64,000 nucleotides of DNA. Source: Colwellia sp. M166 (GTDB lineage Bacteria > Pseudomonadota > Gammaproteobacteria > Enterobacterales > Alteromonadaceae). Positions 1-8,679 of the stretch are shown in pieces (position 1 is the first letter of the stretch; every line of letters starts with the position of its first letter). A program made the position numbers and the translations under genes. The DNA is taken from contig NZ_CP040755.1 of the NCBI RefSeq assembly GCF_024585285.1, forward strand, positions 3,472,001 to 3,536,000, in the 5' to 3' direction. The notes under the pieces are model-generated. The model did not search any database, was not told the DNA's origin, and saw only the letters and a list, made by a program, of their open reading frames with translations.

Positions 1-674
1 TTTTTAAAATAGTCGGAATCATTGGGACAGAGCAAGAAGGAAAAGATGACTATCGCGTTTATTTACCATTAAAAACAGCAGCAGAATTTTACACTTTATA
101 TGGTCGAGTCCACGAACTTTCAATTCATTTAAAAGATTTCAATAAGGCAAGAAACTTTGCCCAAAATCTTCATTTCACGGATAAAAATTTAATTGCTCGC
201 CCTTGGCAAATTGTCGAATCTGACTTTTATCGAGCTATGAACGCCGATCAAAGAGGAAATAATATTAGTATCTTTATTTTAATATTAATGGTTGGCGTTG
301 GAATATTAAATACCATCCTTATGTCCACTCTTGAAAGAACTAGAGAGTTTGGAGTTTTAAAAGCACTTGGTACTCTTCCAAAACAGCTATTTAGTTTAAT
401 ACTAATGGAAGGAATTTTTCTTTCACTTATTTGCACAGCCGTTGGACTAATTTTTTCCCTGAGTCTTAACTATTACCTAACGAAAAATGGAATTGTTTTT
501 TCCGAGCCCATCCCATTTGAAGGAACGACAATCTCAGAATTAAGGGCACAAATTTCGCTCGATAGTTACCTTTATCCAACATTGCTTATTATTTTAACAA
601 CATTACTAGCGACTCTATACCCAGGAATTAAGTCTTCCAAAATCGGAGTTTCAGAAGCCTTGAGGGAGATTTGA
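1..674 (+). CDS. ABC transporter permease, FtsX/LolC-E type, C-terminal part (5' end outside window)
   Basis: The frame is open from base 3, so the start lies before the window. The visible part begins in a periplasmic domain and ends with three hydrophobic segments. Residues such as VGILNTILMSTLERTREFG match the MacB/LolCDE permease signature in which a helix is followed by a cytoplasmic coupling loop (ERTREFGVLKALGT). Its stop is one base before the next permease gene, and an ATPase follows, so the three form one ABC exporter operon. The family moves lipoproteins or other envelope substrates across or out of the inner membrane; the substrate here cannot be read from sequence. Base composition is very AT-rich, unlike the conjugative block downstream. 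Frame and family are clear; the role is inferred. Confidence 0.8.
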   Translation, partial: FKIVGIIGTEQEGKDDYRVYLPLKTAAEFYTLYGRVHELSIHLKDFNKARNFAQNLHFTDKNLIARPWQIVESDFYRAMNADQRGNNISIFILILMVGVGILNTILMSTLERTREFGVLKALGTLPKQLFSLILMEGIFLSLICTAVGLIFSLSLNYYLTKNGIVFSEPIPFEGTTISELRAQISLDSYLYPTLLIILTTLLATLYPGIKSSKIGVSEALREI

Positions 675-675
675 T

Positions 676-1893
676 ATGATGTTCATTAAAATAGGATATC
701 GTAATATTTTTAGAAACAAAAGAAGGTCATTACTAACAAGCATTATTATTGGTCTCGGACTGGCGGCAATGATAATAACTGATGGCTTTTTATCTGGAAT
801 GAATGAAAATATGATAAAAATTATCACCAATAGCTTAGTTGGTGAAGGACAAATTCATCATCCGAAATTTCGTGACTCTATGAAAATAGAAGATCAAATT
901 CAAAATATTTCTAAAGTAAAAGAAATATTAGATTCAGACGTTGACGTAAAGGCCTATTCACAACGAACAATTTCATTTGCCATGATTTCTTCTCCAAGGG
1001 CCATGAAAAATGTGTCTCTATACGGTATTGAGCCTGATAAAGAAATTTTAGTCTCCAATATTAATAAACAAATAATTGAAGGAGATTTTGTAAGCAATGA
1101 AAACTCACTTGTTATTGGAGACACCTTACAAAAACGACTTTCAGTAAGATTGGGTGATAAAGTTGTTGTGACGGTGGCGAAAGCCAAGTCTGGTGAAATT
1201 TCCCAGGAGCTTTTCCGTATTACAGGAATTATTAAAGCCGGATCAAAAGAAATGGATGAAAAATCAGCATTCATCCATATTTCAAGAGGGCAAAGGCTTT
1301 TAGGTATCGAAGATAATATCCATGAAATCGCAGTGAAATTTAAAAATATTAGCCAAAAACAGAAAGATCATAGTTCACTTTGGGAGAAGATTAATGTGAC
1401 AGGAAATTTAGGAGAAAGTTGGGAAAATATTGTTTCTAGCTTTGTCGGGATGATGAGCCTTGTCGATCAGCTTAAAGGACTCATTGCAATGATTCTGATT
1501 GTTTTGGTTGCTCTTGGAATTATTAATACTCTTTTTATGGCCCTCTATGAGCGAATGTTTGAGTTTTCAGTTCTTAGAGCATTAGGCACAAAAGGACGAG
1601 AGATTATTTTGATGATTGTATCTGAAGCTGGTTCACTCTCCTTAGTAAGTATTATTGCAGGTATAATAATAGCTCTTTTTATTGCTATTCCATTAAAAAT
1701 TTGGGGCGTTGATTTTACGGGAATTGATCTTGCCCAGGTTACTTTTAAGGAGCCTATCTATTTTGTTTTCACATACTCACAATTTGTCATTTTTCCGATA
1801 GCAACATTTATTTTCACTCTTATTGTTGGATTTTATCCAGCAATACACGCCAGTCGTATAAAGATGAGTGAAGCGATGAAAAGGAGCCTATAA
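676..1893 (+). CDS. ABC transporter permease, FtsX/LolC-E type
   Basis: Complete 405-residue permease of the MacB/FtsX superfamily. An N-terminal transmembrane helix (IGYRNIFRNKRRSLLTS is the usual amphipathic lead-in) is followed by a large periplasmic domain (about 45-260) and three C-terminal helices. The coupling motif ALYERMFEFSVLRALGT lies near residue 290. The start follows a purine-rich GAGGGAG site, one base after the previous permease stops. The stop codon overlaps the ATG of the ATPase gene, so translation is probably coupled. Two different permeases plus one ATPase is the LolCDE arrangement, but the distance from typical proteobacterial LolC/E and the coupling to a barrel protein leave a dedicated export role open. 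Confidence 0.85.
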   Translation: MMFIKIGYRNIFRNKRRSLLTSIIIGLGLAAMIITDGFLSGMNENMIKIITNSLVGEGQIHHPKFRDSMKIEDQIQNISKVKEILDSDVDVKAYSQRTISFAMISSPRAMKNVSLYGIEPDKEILVSNINKQIIEGDFVSNENSLVIGDTLQKRLSVRLGDKVVVTVAKAKSGEISQELFRITGIIKAGSKEMDEKSAFIHISRGQRLLGIEDNIHEIAVKFKNISQKQKDHSSLWEKINVTGNLGESWENIVSSFVGMMSLVDQLKGLIAMILIVLVALGIINTLFMALYERMFEFSVLRALGTKGREIILMIVSEAGSLSLVSIIAGIIIALFIAIPLKIWGVDFTGIDLAQVTFKEPIYFVFTYSQFVIFPIATFIFTLIVGFYPAIHASRIKMSEAMKRSL

Positions 1894-2585
1894 TGGATGA
1901 AATAATATTTGATGTTAAAAATGTAACTAAAATATTTGGAGAGACTGAGGAAACAAAAGTAAATGCACTCAAAAATGTTAAGTTAGAAATTCATCGGGGT
2001 GAATTTACCGCATTTGTTGGGCCTTCTGGCTCTGGAAAGTCAACTCTTTTAAATGTTATGAGTGGGTTTGATACTCCGTCATCTGGTCACGTTTTTCTAT
2101 CAAATAAGGAAATTGATAAGATGTCGGGTAATGAGTTATCAAATTTTAGAAGAGACCATATTGGTTTTATCTTTCAATCCTACAATCTAATTCCAGTATT
2201 AACGGTTAAAGAGAATGTTGAATATGTTATGACTTTGCAGAATATAGACAAAGATGAACGAGATCGTAAGGTTTCACAATATTTAAAAAGTGTGGGTCTC
2301 GAAGGGAAGGAAAATCGTTATCCTTCACAATTGAGTGGTGGTCAACAGCAACGAGTGGCCGTGGCCAGAGCAATGGTTTCAAATCCTGATATTGTTATTG
2401 CGGACGAACCAACTGCAAATCTCGATTCTAAAACAGGCACAGACCTTATTGATATGATGCTTGAATTGAATGAAAAATTTGGAACAACTTTTATTTTCTC
2501 AACCCACGACCCTATCATTATGAAAAAGGCAAAGAGATTAATTACTCTAAAAGATGGTCAGATTGTAAGCGATGAAACTAAGTAG
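1893..2585 (+). CDS. ABC transporter ATP-binding protein, LolD/MacB type
   Basis: A 230-residue ATPase with all catalytic motifs: Walker A GPSGSGKST (about residues 43-51), Q-loop in FIFQSYNLIPVLTV, signature LSGGQQQR, Walker B IVIADEPTANLDS and the switch histidine in STHDP. The HxGFxFQxxNLxPxLT pattern is typical of the LolD/MacB branch. It energises the two permeases encoded just upstream. Its 3' end overlaps the next gene by 14 bases, placing the outer-membrane protein gene in the same operon. The family is certain; the substrate is not. Confidence 0.9.
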   Translation: MDEIIFDVKNVTKIFGETEETKVNALKNVKLEIHRGEFTAFVGPSGSGKSTLLNVMSGFDTPSSGHVFLSNKEIDKMSGNELSNFRRDHIGFIFQSYNLIPVLTVKENVEYVMTLQNIDKDERDRKVSQYLKSVGLEGKENRYPSQLSGGQQQRVAVARAMVSNPDIVIADEPTANLDSKTGTDLIDMMLELNEKFGTTFIFSTHDPIIMKKAKRLITLKDGQIVSDETK

Positions 2586-3738
2586 TGTTATTTGTTTGAT
2601 TTATTTTATCTCAAATACTGTTTATGCAGAGACAGATATTAGTGGGTTTATAAAATTAAACTATTTGAATTATCAGAGCAAATTTGATTCTGAGACAAAT
2701 AATGAAATATTTCAAGTAAACAGGGTTTCAATTTTAAGCCCTATAAATGATAACATCACTCTTGAGGGTTCTTATCAAGTCATTCAGATTTATAGCAATA
2801 TAAACTCTTCTGAGGTGTTAAGAAACTATGATAATCAAAAACGTGTTTACAGAATTGATGATTTTAACTCAACCGTGATTAAGAAAAATGACAACTATTA
2901 CTTAAATCATAATTTTGATCGAGCTACCGTTACTTGGAATGGAGATACTTCAAGTGTAGTTTTTGGTAGGCAACAATTAGCATTTGGTAGTGCCAAAACA
3001 GTTAACCCAACTGACATTTTTACACCGTTCAGCTTTACGGCCATCGACACTGAGGTTAGAAATGGCGTTGATGCTTTCCGCTTTCGTCATCAACTTGGAG
3101 AAATGGGACAATACGATGTTGGTGTGGTTTTAGGTGAGAACGCTGACAGGAAAAATTCAGCAGCATACGGGTTGATAAAATTCTCCGTGGATAAATACGA
3201 AATTAAGCCAATGGTCGCAGTTTTTCAAGAAGCCCACATGGTAGGACTTGATTTAGAAACATCACTTCTTGGTGCAAGTATATGGTTTGAAAATGCCTGG
3301 GTTGATCCTAAAAATGAAAGTGGATATTTTCGATCAGTGTTAGGTGGAGAACGACAGATTACACCTGATACCTCAATGTTTATTGAATATCACTATAATG
3401 GAGCTGGAGAAACCAGTCCTTCTGAGTATTATAATTTACAAAATAATTTTGCGTATCAAAAAGGAGGTGTTTTTTTACTCGGAAAAAACTATCTAAACGC
3501 CGGAAGCTCAATTCAGATAACACCTTTACATAGACTTGATTCTATCATTATGACTAACTTTGATGACAAATCACTATTCCTCAATTTGTCATGGGAATGG
3601 AATGCAAAGGAAAATTTCTATTTCAACTTAGGCTCTTTTATTACGCTGGGTAAAACATCTGATAATACTCAAATTTTAGAATCAGAGTTTGGTTCTGTTC
3701 CTTCTACCATTTTCACTAGAATCAGGTATTATTTTTAG
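2572..3738 (+). CDS. Predicted outer-membrane beta-barrel protein of the ABC operon
   Basis: A 388-residue protein with a clear signal peptide (SVICLIYFISNTVYA, cleavage near residue 20 before ETD). The rest shows alternating hydrophobic/polar strands rich in aromatic residues and ends in IFTRIRYYF, a C-terminal aromatic typical of outer-membrane barrels recognised by BamA. It overlaps the ATPase gene, so it is co-expressed with the ABC exporter. It could be an alginate-export or porin-like barrel; no specific family was recognised. An outer-membrane partner for the exporter is an inference from gene order only. Confidence 0.7.
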   Translation: MKLSSVICLIYFISNTVYAETDISGFIKLNYLNYQSKFDSETNNEIFQVNRVSILSPINDNITLEGSYQVIQIYSNINSSEVLRNYDNQKRVYRIDDFNSTVIKKNDNYYLNHNFDRATVTWNGDTSSVVFGRQQLAFGSAKTVNPTDIFTPFSFTAIDTEVRNGVDAFRFRHQLGEMGQYDVGVVLGENADRKNSAAYGLIKFSVDKYEIKPMVAVFQEAHMVGLDLETSLLGASIWFENAWVDPKNESGYFRSVLGGERQITPDTSMFIEYHYNGAGETSPSEYYNLQNNFAYQKGGVFLLGKNYLNAGSSIQITPLHRLDSIIMTNFDDKSLFLNLSWEWNAKENFYFNLGSFITLGKTSDNTQILESEFGSVPSTIFTRIRYYF

Positions 3739-3759
3739 TCTATTTACAGAACTACTAAA

Positions 3760-4701
3760 TCAATCTGTACTAGAAATAGGATCAGATAGAATAAGTCCTA
3801 GGCCTATTCTTCTACTTTCATGGTCGTAGTCTTGAAGAGAAATACCATAGCCATAAGAGATTTTACTGTAAAATCTAATGCCTTCTTTCCACGGGTAACT
3901 CAAAGCAAATTCTCCACTTATATGCTCTGTCCCTGGCAAGATTCTCAGTCGTAAATCTAATTCTCCAAATTCGTGCCTCATATCTATTTCTCCATACCCC
4001 CTATATTTATACATATACGGATTTTCATTTTCATCTTTTGATTCAGGAAGACGATACCACAAAGTAAAATTAAAAAATGTACTTCCCGCTAAAAATGTGA
4101 ACCTACTAAAAATTCTATTCCAACTTCTAGATAGCTCTTGAACCTGACCATTTGACTGATGAACAAAACCAATATCGTATCCAATATAATGTGCATTTAA
4201 TATTTTTGGTGGCTTATCAAAAACATATCTGGCAAATATTTCCGGCATATAGTTAGTTTCCCTAAAAGGCCTAGACCAATCTTTATTGTAAACTTGCCAA
4301 TAAGCCCGATGTGTATAGCCAATGAATGTATTGAAATTAGTATTAAAAATATTTTTATTTGTTAAAATTAAAAAGCTTATTTGAAATTCTGTCTCCGTTC
4401 TTTCATAAAAAGTTCCTCGGTCTTTATTTTCATCTTCGATCGTTTTAAATGTATTCGAGTTTGGATTATCATTATGAGAAAAAGGCAACAGATAAGTTCC
4501 TTTATGTGGTAAAAGTACGTATTTTTTTTCTAAAAGCTTATTATATTCATCTTTCAATTCATTAAAATGAATCTCAGCTTTACTTGAAGCCATTTTAAAA
4601 AACACTATAAAGATAAGGGAAAACTTAAGAAAGATTCTTGTTAAATTAAGAAAACAGTTTTTTTCTCTATAAGGATAGACTTTTATTTTTTTAACGATCA
4701 T
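3760..4701 (-). CDS. pldA: Outer-membrane phospholipase A (OMPLA)
   Basis: A 313-residue protein with a hydrophobic N-terminal export signal (about residues 20-45) and a beta-barrel body. The OMPLA active-site block is present: HQSNGQ, followed by SRSWNR about nine residues on, corresponding to the catalytic His and Ser and the supporting Asn of E. coli PldA (HDSNGR...SRSWNR). PldA is an integral outer-membrane, calcium-dependent enzyme that hydrolyses acyl chains from mislocalised surface phospholipids. It lies convergent to the ABC/barrel operon with a 21-base gap, and shares the strongly AT-rich composition of that cassette. The exact start is uncertain because several hydrophobic starts are possible. 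Confidence 0.85.
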   Translation of the reverse strand: MIVKKIKVYPYREKNCFLNLTRIFLKFSLIFIVFFKMASSKAEIHFNELKDEYNKLLEKKYVLLPHKGTYLLPFSHNDNPNSNTFKTIEDENKDRGTFYERTETEFQISFLILTNKNIFNTNFNTFIGYTHRAYWQVYNKDWSRPFRETNYMPEIFARYVFDKPPKILNAHYIGYDIGFVHQSNGQVQELSRSWNRIFSRFTFLAGSTFFNFTLWYRLPESKDENENPYMYKYRGYGEIDMRHEFGELDLRLRILPGTEHISGEFALSYPWKEGIRFYSKISYGYGISLQDYDHESRRIGLGLILSDPISSTD

Positions 4702-4713
4702 ATAAAATCTGTA

Positions 4714-5055
4714 TCAATCCCAAATGGCATCATTCAAAATGGCTTCTCCTTTCAATTTTCGTCTAAAAAAATAGTCAAAAATAAACCGAACCATTTTCCA
4801 TCCATCTTTTCGCAAATAAAACAACATACCCATTGAATCAATGAGGTCTCGGTGTATTCCAGAAGTATGTGTAAGAATAAAAGATAAATTAGTTAATTTA
4901 TCTATCTCACCCGAGTACATTATTTGGGCCATAAACTTTGGTACAGCCAATTTGTTTTCATTGAAAATAATCGTTCCTCGTGAATCCCGAGGATGAATCA
5001 TCACAGGTATTACTAAAGAACTAAGAAGATTTATAACCTGTGGCTTAAGATTTTT
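4714..5055 (-). pseudogene. 3' remnant of an unrecognised gene cut by the ISL3 element
   Basis: The reading frame on the minus strand is open from the terminal inverted repeat of the ISL3 element down to a stop at 4714. An internal ATG at 5004 gives a 96-residue product, but codons upstream (PKNLKPQVINLLSSL) continue in frame to the junction. It therefore looks like the C-terminal part of a longer protein. Residues ILTHTSGIHRDLIDSMGM suggest an enzyme fragment, but I do not recognise the family. It ends 12 bases before pldA and may once have been its operon partner. Confidence 0.5.
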
Positions 5056-5113
5056 GGGTATACGGATTTAATGGTTGATGGGGCACCTTTACCCCACCAA
5101 CCTGATACCATTA

Positions 5114-6391
5114 TCAGATGGTTGATAGATCGACTCCGTAGTTGAGTTCCTCTGCGAAGTCCGGCAGTCCGTAACCGATGGTTTTCTTGTAGAAAGGAGA
5201 GACCTTCGCAGTCGGTGCCTTCTTCTTGTGCTTCGTGGTGTAGAGCATTCGTGCCCGCATCACCTCGAAGGAGTAACCGCGCCCTTCACGGTTCTTGTCC
5301 TTGGCCAGTCGGTTGATGGACTCCGTGTAAGCGTTGGTGACGGGCATGTCCGTCTCGAAGTAGGTCATGGTCTCTTCGCGCCAGTTTCCCACTGCCCTGA
5401 CCAGATCGCTCCAGACTTCCTTTTGGCCCTTCGGGATGGTGGCTATCCACTCGTCCAGGGCGGCTTCTGCCTGGAGCCGTGTGGTGGCGTCCCAGATGCC
5501 GTAGAAGCGCTCCTTGTGCTCGTAGGCGGCCAGCAGTTGCGGGAACGCGCCTGTCCAGGTCTCCATGATGAGGCGCTCCCGGTCTGAGACTTCGTGAGCG
5601 CGTTTCAGCAGGATTTTCCGGTCTCCCTTGAGAGTCCGGCTCTGGGACGGTTTCAGCTCCTTTCTGAGGCCCTTGCGCACTCTCTCTAGGGCATCGTTGG
5701 CCATGCGCACCACATGGAACTTATCGACCACGATACGGGCCTGGGGCAGCACAGCCTTGACCGCTGCCCGGTAGGGGTTCCACATGTCCATGCTGACGAT
5801 CTCGACCTTCTGCCGGTCTTTCAGCTTCATCAGGTAGTTGGTCACCACGTCCTGGCGGCGGGTGGCCAGCAGGTCGAGCAGGGTTCGCTCCTCAATGTTG
5901 GTCAGAATGCAGCGGTAGCGCTTGTTCAGGTATAGCTCGTCAATGCCCAGGATGCGGGGCGTCTCGAAGCGGTGCCAGCGCCCCAGGAACTCGGCGCGGG
6001 CGTTGAAGATGTCGCGCACCGTCTTCTCGTCCAGGCCGGTCTGTGCCGCCACAAAGGTGTAGGGGTGGTTGAAGGATTCCTTCTCCACGTACTCATGCAG
6101 CCGCAGTGTCATACGGAATCCGTCCACCATCTCCGGTAGCTGGGGCCTGAATGTTGTCTTGCAGGCCCGGCAGGTGTATCGGCGGCGGACCACCCAGAGA
6201 GTGACCCGCTTGCCGTGGATGGGCAGATCACGATAGGGAACGTCACGCTTGCCGAACCGCACGAACTCACCCTGCACGCCGCACCCCTCGCAGGCTACTG
6301 GTGTAGGTGCTTCAAGCCGAAAATGTATGTCTTCATTCTGCTCATCAGAATCCACCAACTGGTACCCAGGAAGGCTTAACGAATTAATCAT
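5114..6391 (-). CDS. tnpA: ISL3-family transposase
   Basis: A 425-residue transposase, full length for the family. An N-terminal zinc ribbon (CEGCG ... CRACK, about residues 34-78) is followed by a helix-turn-helix region, then the DDE catalytic domain: GIDE near residue 150, SMDMW near 205 and the final glutamate in TNAYTESIN near 360. The product cuts and rejoins the GGGTAT-type ends. Codon use is GC-rich, unlike the neighbours. It is transcribed in the same direction as the permease gene, which ends 12 bases upstream. Confidence 0.93.
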   Translation of the reverse strand: MINSLSLPGYQLVDSDEQNEDIHFRLEAPTPVACEGCGVQGEFVRFGKRDVPYRDLPIHGKRVTLWVVRRRYTCRACKTTFRPQLPEMVDGFRMTLRLHEYVEKESFNHPYTFVAAQTGLDEKTVRDIFNARAEFLGRWHRFETPRILGIDELYLNKRYRCILTNIEERTLLDLLATRRQDVVTNYLMKLKDRQKVEIVSMDMWNPYRAAVKAVLPQARIVVDKFHVVRMANDALERVRKGLRKELKPSQSRTLKGDRKILLKRAHEVSDRERLIMETWTGAFPQLLAAYEHKERFYGIWDATTRLQAEAALDEWIATIPKGQKEVWSDLVRAVGNWREETMTYFETDMPVTNAYTESINRLAKDKNREGRGYSFEVMRARMLYTTKHKKKAPTAKVSPFYKKTIGYGLPDFAEELNYGVDLSTI

Positions 6392-6403
6392 CTCCCGCCT
6401 TGA

Positions 6404-7438
6404 TCAGAAAAACAGGTAGGTGGCGTAACCGGCAATCATCGCCATAGCAAAAATGACTGCTAAAAACGCCGCTAAAAGCTTCAGCGTGAACAAAGAGCGC
6501 AACAGAATGAGCTCAGTCAGGCTGGCTCCGGCACTGCCGATGATCAACGCTAGCACCGTCCCGGCACCCACGCCTTTGGCCATCAGAGCCGCTGCCAGAG
6601 GTATGACGGCTTCAGCGCGAATATACAACGGCACGCCGATGACAGCGGCAACTGGAATGGCAAAGGGATTATCTGGGCCTGCATACTGCTCCAATAAGTC
6701 AGTGGGCATGAAACCATAGATCACGCTGCCAATCGCAATACCGATGAGCAGGTAAGGCAACACATCGATAAAGTCCGACCAAGCTTCCCGCCACACACCA
6801 CTGTACTTCCCTTCTTTCTTAACCGTGACAGTGGGTTGACTGTCACAGCATTCGCTAGACGTAGAGACTGTTGTCTTCCTATCAGCCCCGCAAGAAGCCG
6901 TCTTCGGAGTGGTGTCGCAGCTGTTGGTGCCGCAACTCGATGCGGTCGATGTAGCACTGCACGGGCTTGCTGATGAACTACATCCACTGCTCTCTTGTGT
7001 CGCCGTCCGGCGCACATAACGCTCGAAGCCAAGCGTGTGAAGCAGCCATCCGGCACCTACCGCGACCACCAAAGCGGCGAGCACATAGATAGCAGTAAGT
7101 GTCCATCCAAACGTGGCAACCAGCAGGCCGACGACGATAGGATTCAGCAACGGAGATGAGAAAAGAAACACCATCATCGGCCCAAAACCGGCCCGTGCCC
7201 GAATCAACCCTTTCAACATGGGGATAGTCGAGCAACTACAGAAGGGCGTTATAGCTCCTAAACCAGCAGCAAGAAAATAGCCTCGCTTCCCACTGGAAGT
7301 CAGTAACGCTTCCACCTTGGATGGTGGGATGTGACGTTGAAGAACTCCGACCAGCAAGCTAATGCCAATGAATAAAACCGATAGCTCGATAGCGAGAAAG
7401 GCGAACATGCCTAGAGCGTCTTGGAGTTGAGATGACAT
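6404..7438 (-). CDS. Permease of the SO_0444/ArsP-like family (probable metal efflux)
   Basis: A 344-residue membrane protein with two blocks of about four hydrophobic helices, split by a hydrophilic loop (about residues 150-205) that is extraordinarily rich in Cys and Ser (CSSSASPCS, SSCGTNSCD, SECCDSQ). The first block contains the CSCSTIPM motif typical of DUF318/ArsP-type permeases. Such proteins export copper/zinc or trivalent arsenicals; the Cys loop suggests a thiophilic metal. It is transcribed toward the transposase gene and divergent from an ArsR gene, with two matching operator-like sites between them. The exact substrate is inferred. Confidence 0.8.
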   Translation of the reverse strand: MSSQLQDALGMFAFLAIELSVLFIGISLLVGVLQRHIPPSKVEALLTSSGKRGYFLAAGLGAITPFCSCSTIPMLKGLIRARAGFGPMMVFLFSSPLLNPIVVGLLVATFGWTLTAIYVLAALVVAVGAGWLLHTLGFERYVRRTATQESSGCSSSASPCSATSTASSCGTNSCDTTPKTASCGADRKTTVSTSSECCDSQPTVTVKKEGKYSGVWREAWSDFIDVLPYLLIGIAIGSVIYGFMPTDLLEQYAGPDNPFAIPVAAVIGVPLYIRAEAVIPLAAALMAKGVGAGTVLALIIGSAGASLTELILLRSLFTLKLLAAFLAVIFAMAMIAGYATYLFF

Positions 7439-7456
7439 TCAATATTACTCCTATAT

Positions 7457-7472
7457 TTCTAGTATTGTCGAA
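7457..7472. promoter_or_regulatory. ArsR operator-like site 1 (permease side)
   Basis: TTCTAGTATTGTCGAA lies 19 bases upstream of the permease start. Its outer halves, TTCTAG and TCGAA with five bases between, recur exactly at 7519-7534. Duplicated sites between a divergent regulator/transporter pair fit binding by the adjacent ArsR protein. Confidence 0.55.
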
Positions 7473-7518
7473 ATGATGTACGCAGCCTACTTGCGTTTAT
7501 CCGACCTGTCAACTATAA

Positions 7519-7534
7519 TTCTAGAAACATCGAA
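7519..7534. promoter_or_regulatory. ArsR operator-like site 2 (regulator side)
   Basis: TTCTAGAAACATCGAA repeats the pattern of the site at 7457-7472 and ends 15 bases before the ArsR start codon. It is positioned to cover the start of the regulator transcript, so autorepression is likely. Confidence 0.55.
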
Positions 7535-7549
7535 TTATTGGGGCGTGCT

Positions 7550-7864
7550 ATGGATCACGAAAAGGTTGCAGCCAGCTTAGCTGAGCTAGGGAATAGTCAC
7601 CGACTGTCCGTGTTCCGCTTTCTGGTCAAAGCTGGCCATGATGGGGCTTCGGTCGGAGATATCCAGAAGGGGCTGGGTATTCCTGCTTCGACGCTATCAC
7701 ATCACCTTGCGCGCATGGCCAAGGTAGGGCTGATCCGGCAGGAGAAACATAGCCGCACGATTGTCTGTATATCCGAGTATGGGCACCTAGAGAATTTGAT
7801 CGGTTTCTTACAAGAGGAATGTTGTGCAGGTGTCCGGATTGCGCATGAACCAGAACCGCTTTGA
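7550..7864 (+). CDS. ArsR-family transcriptional regulator
   Basis: A 104-residue winged-helix regulator. SLAELGNSHRLSVFRFLV is the usual first helix, and GIPASTLSHHLARMAKVGLI is the DNA-recognition helix-turn-helix. The C-terminus has a CC pair (QEECCAGV, about residues 90-91) that could bind metal. The ATG at 7550 has GGGG eight bases upstream and fits the family length. It is divergent from the Cys-rich permease and probably represses it and itself through the paired TTCTAG-N5-TCGAA sites, releasing on metal binding. It is a passenger of the ISL3 element. Confidence 0.85.
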   Translation: MDHEKVAASLAELGNSHRLSVFRFLVKAGHDGASVGDIQKGLGIPASTLSHHLARMAKVGLIRQEKHSRTIVCISEYGHLENLIGFLQEECCAGVRIAHEPEPL

Positions 7865-8040
7865 CGCTTGCCCAGCTCTCGCTGTCCTCCCTAGTCAGCA
7901 TCGCTATGAAGACTCAGGCGAAGGTGGAAACAGAAAATTGGCAGTAGAGTAGGCTGAAGAGGATCAATCAGATAATCCGCTGAGAAAGATTTTCTTCTTT
8001 ACATCTTTGGCATTTTATCAACCAGAAATTCCGGATACCC

Positions 8041-8679
8041 AGAAAAAGTTGCACCAACCACATACTTCGTTTTGCTGTTGTTCCAATCAACCAAGAAACA
8101 GAGGCATACCGCGAGGATCAGGCAATTTATGAAAATGGAGTACCCAACTCCAAGGAAGTACATGAGCAGCAAGGATGTGATCAAACATCCAAGCACGTTA
8201 CCAATCGTACTTAGCGCCGTGGCATTGCCCGTGGCTTCGCTCTTGCGGGTGTCGTGGTCTGCGGTGTTGAGCAGTAATGGGACGGTTTGCCCAAGAAAAA
8301 ACACCAGTGGAGACATTATCAGCAGGCTGAACAGGAATAGGTGGATCAGGGGATTGCCCAAATAGGGCGTTCCTTGGGTGATGTCTGCGATGGACAGAAA
8401 AAAGAAGCTCACAAAGCTGTAAGACAGCCCAATACCAAACAGGGCGATGCTACCAACCAGGTTCATTACCAGGGACTTGGCATACCGCTCAGAAGCCTGT
8501 TGGCCACCCCAGTAGTAACCCAATGCCAGAGCACCCAGGAAACAACTGATGATGATTGAAGTGCAAAGCACCGAGCTGCCAACGAAGGGTACTGTCTGGC
8601 GGATGGTGATCATCTGCAATCCGGAGCTGGCCAGCCCCTCAAGGAGCAGGATGAGAGCAGCTTTCCGCTTGGTCGTCAT
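8041..8679 (-). pseudogene. Truncated spermidine-synthase-like membrane protein
   Basis: The minus-strand frame starts at ATG 8679 and runs into the right inverted repeat of the ISL3 element, which supplies the last 12-13 codons (stop at 7999). The protein has six or so hydrophobic helices. LILLLEGLASSGLQMI, GALALGYYWGG and LGQTVPLLL match the N-terminal membrane half of fused MFS/spermidine-synthase proteins, normally 500 residues or more with a C-terminal methyltransferase-like domain. That domain is missing, so the gene was probably broken at 8040/8041. Confidence 0.65.

Larger units (their letters stand above)
5056..8040. mobile_element. ISL3-family transposon with permease/ArsR passengers
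   Basis: Terminal inverted repeats are visible. The left end starts GGGTATACGGATTT and the right end, read inward on the other strand, starts GGGTATCCGGAATT; 20 of the first 24 bases agree and both contain TGGTTGAT. Between them lie an ISL3-type transposase, a metal-type permease and a divergent ArsR regulator. The element is clearly more GC-rich than everything around it, a sign of recent transfer. The eight bases outside the ends (AGATTTTT and AGAAAAAG) do not match, so there is no target duplication. Both flanking genes are truncated, so the flanks were probably brought together by deletion or recombination. ISPpu12-like ISL3 elements are known to carry metal-resistance passengers. Confidence 0.85.

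Noticed and set aside
1..4701. ABC cassette considered as the host's own essential lolCDE
   Set aside because: It is fused in an operon with a barrel gene, is compositionally unlike the core region, and is embedded among mobile elements; a dedicated exporter is more likely.
5228..5935. Plus-strand open frames across the ISL3 transposase
   Set aside because: They are shadows of the GC-rich transposase gene on the other strand, with no start signals.
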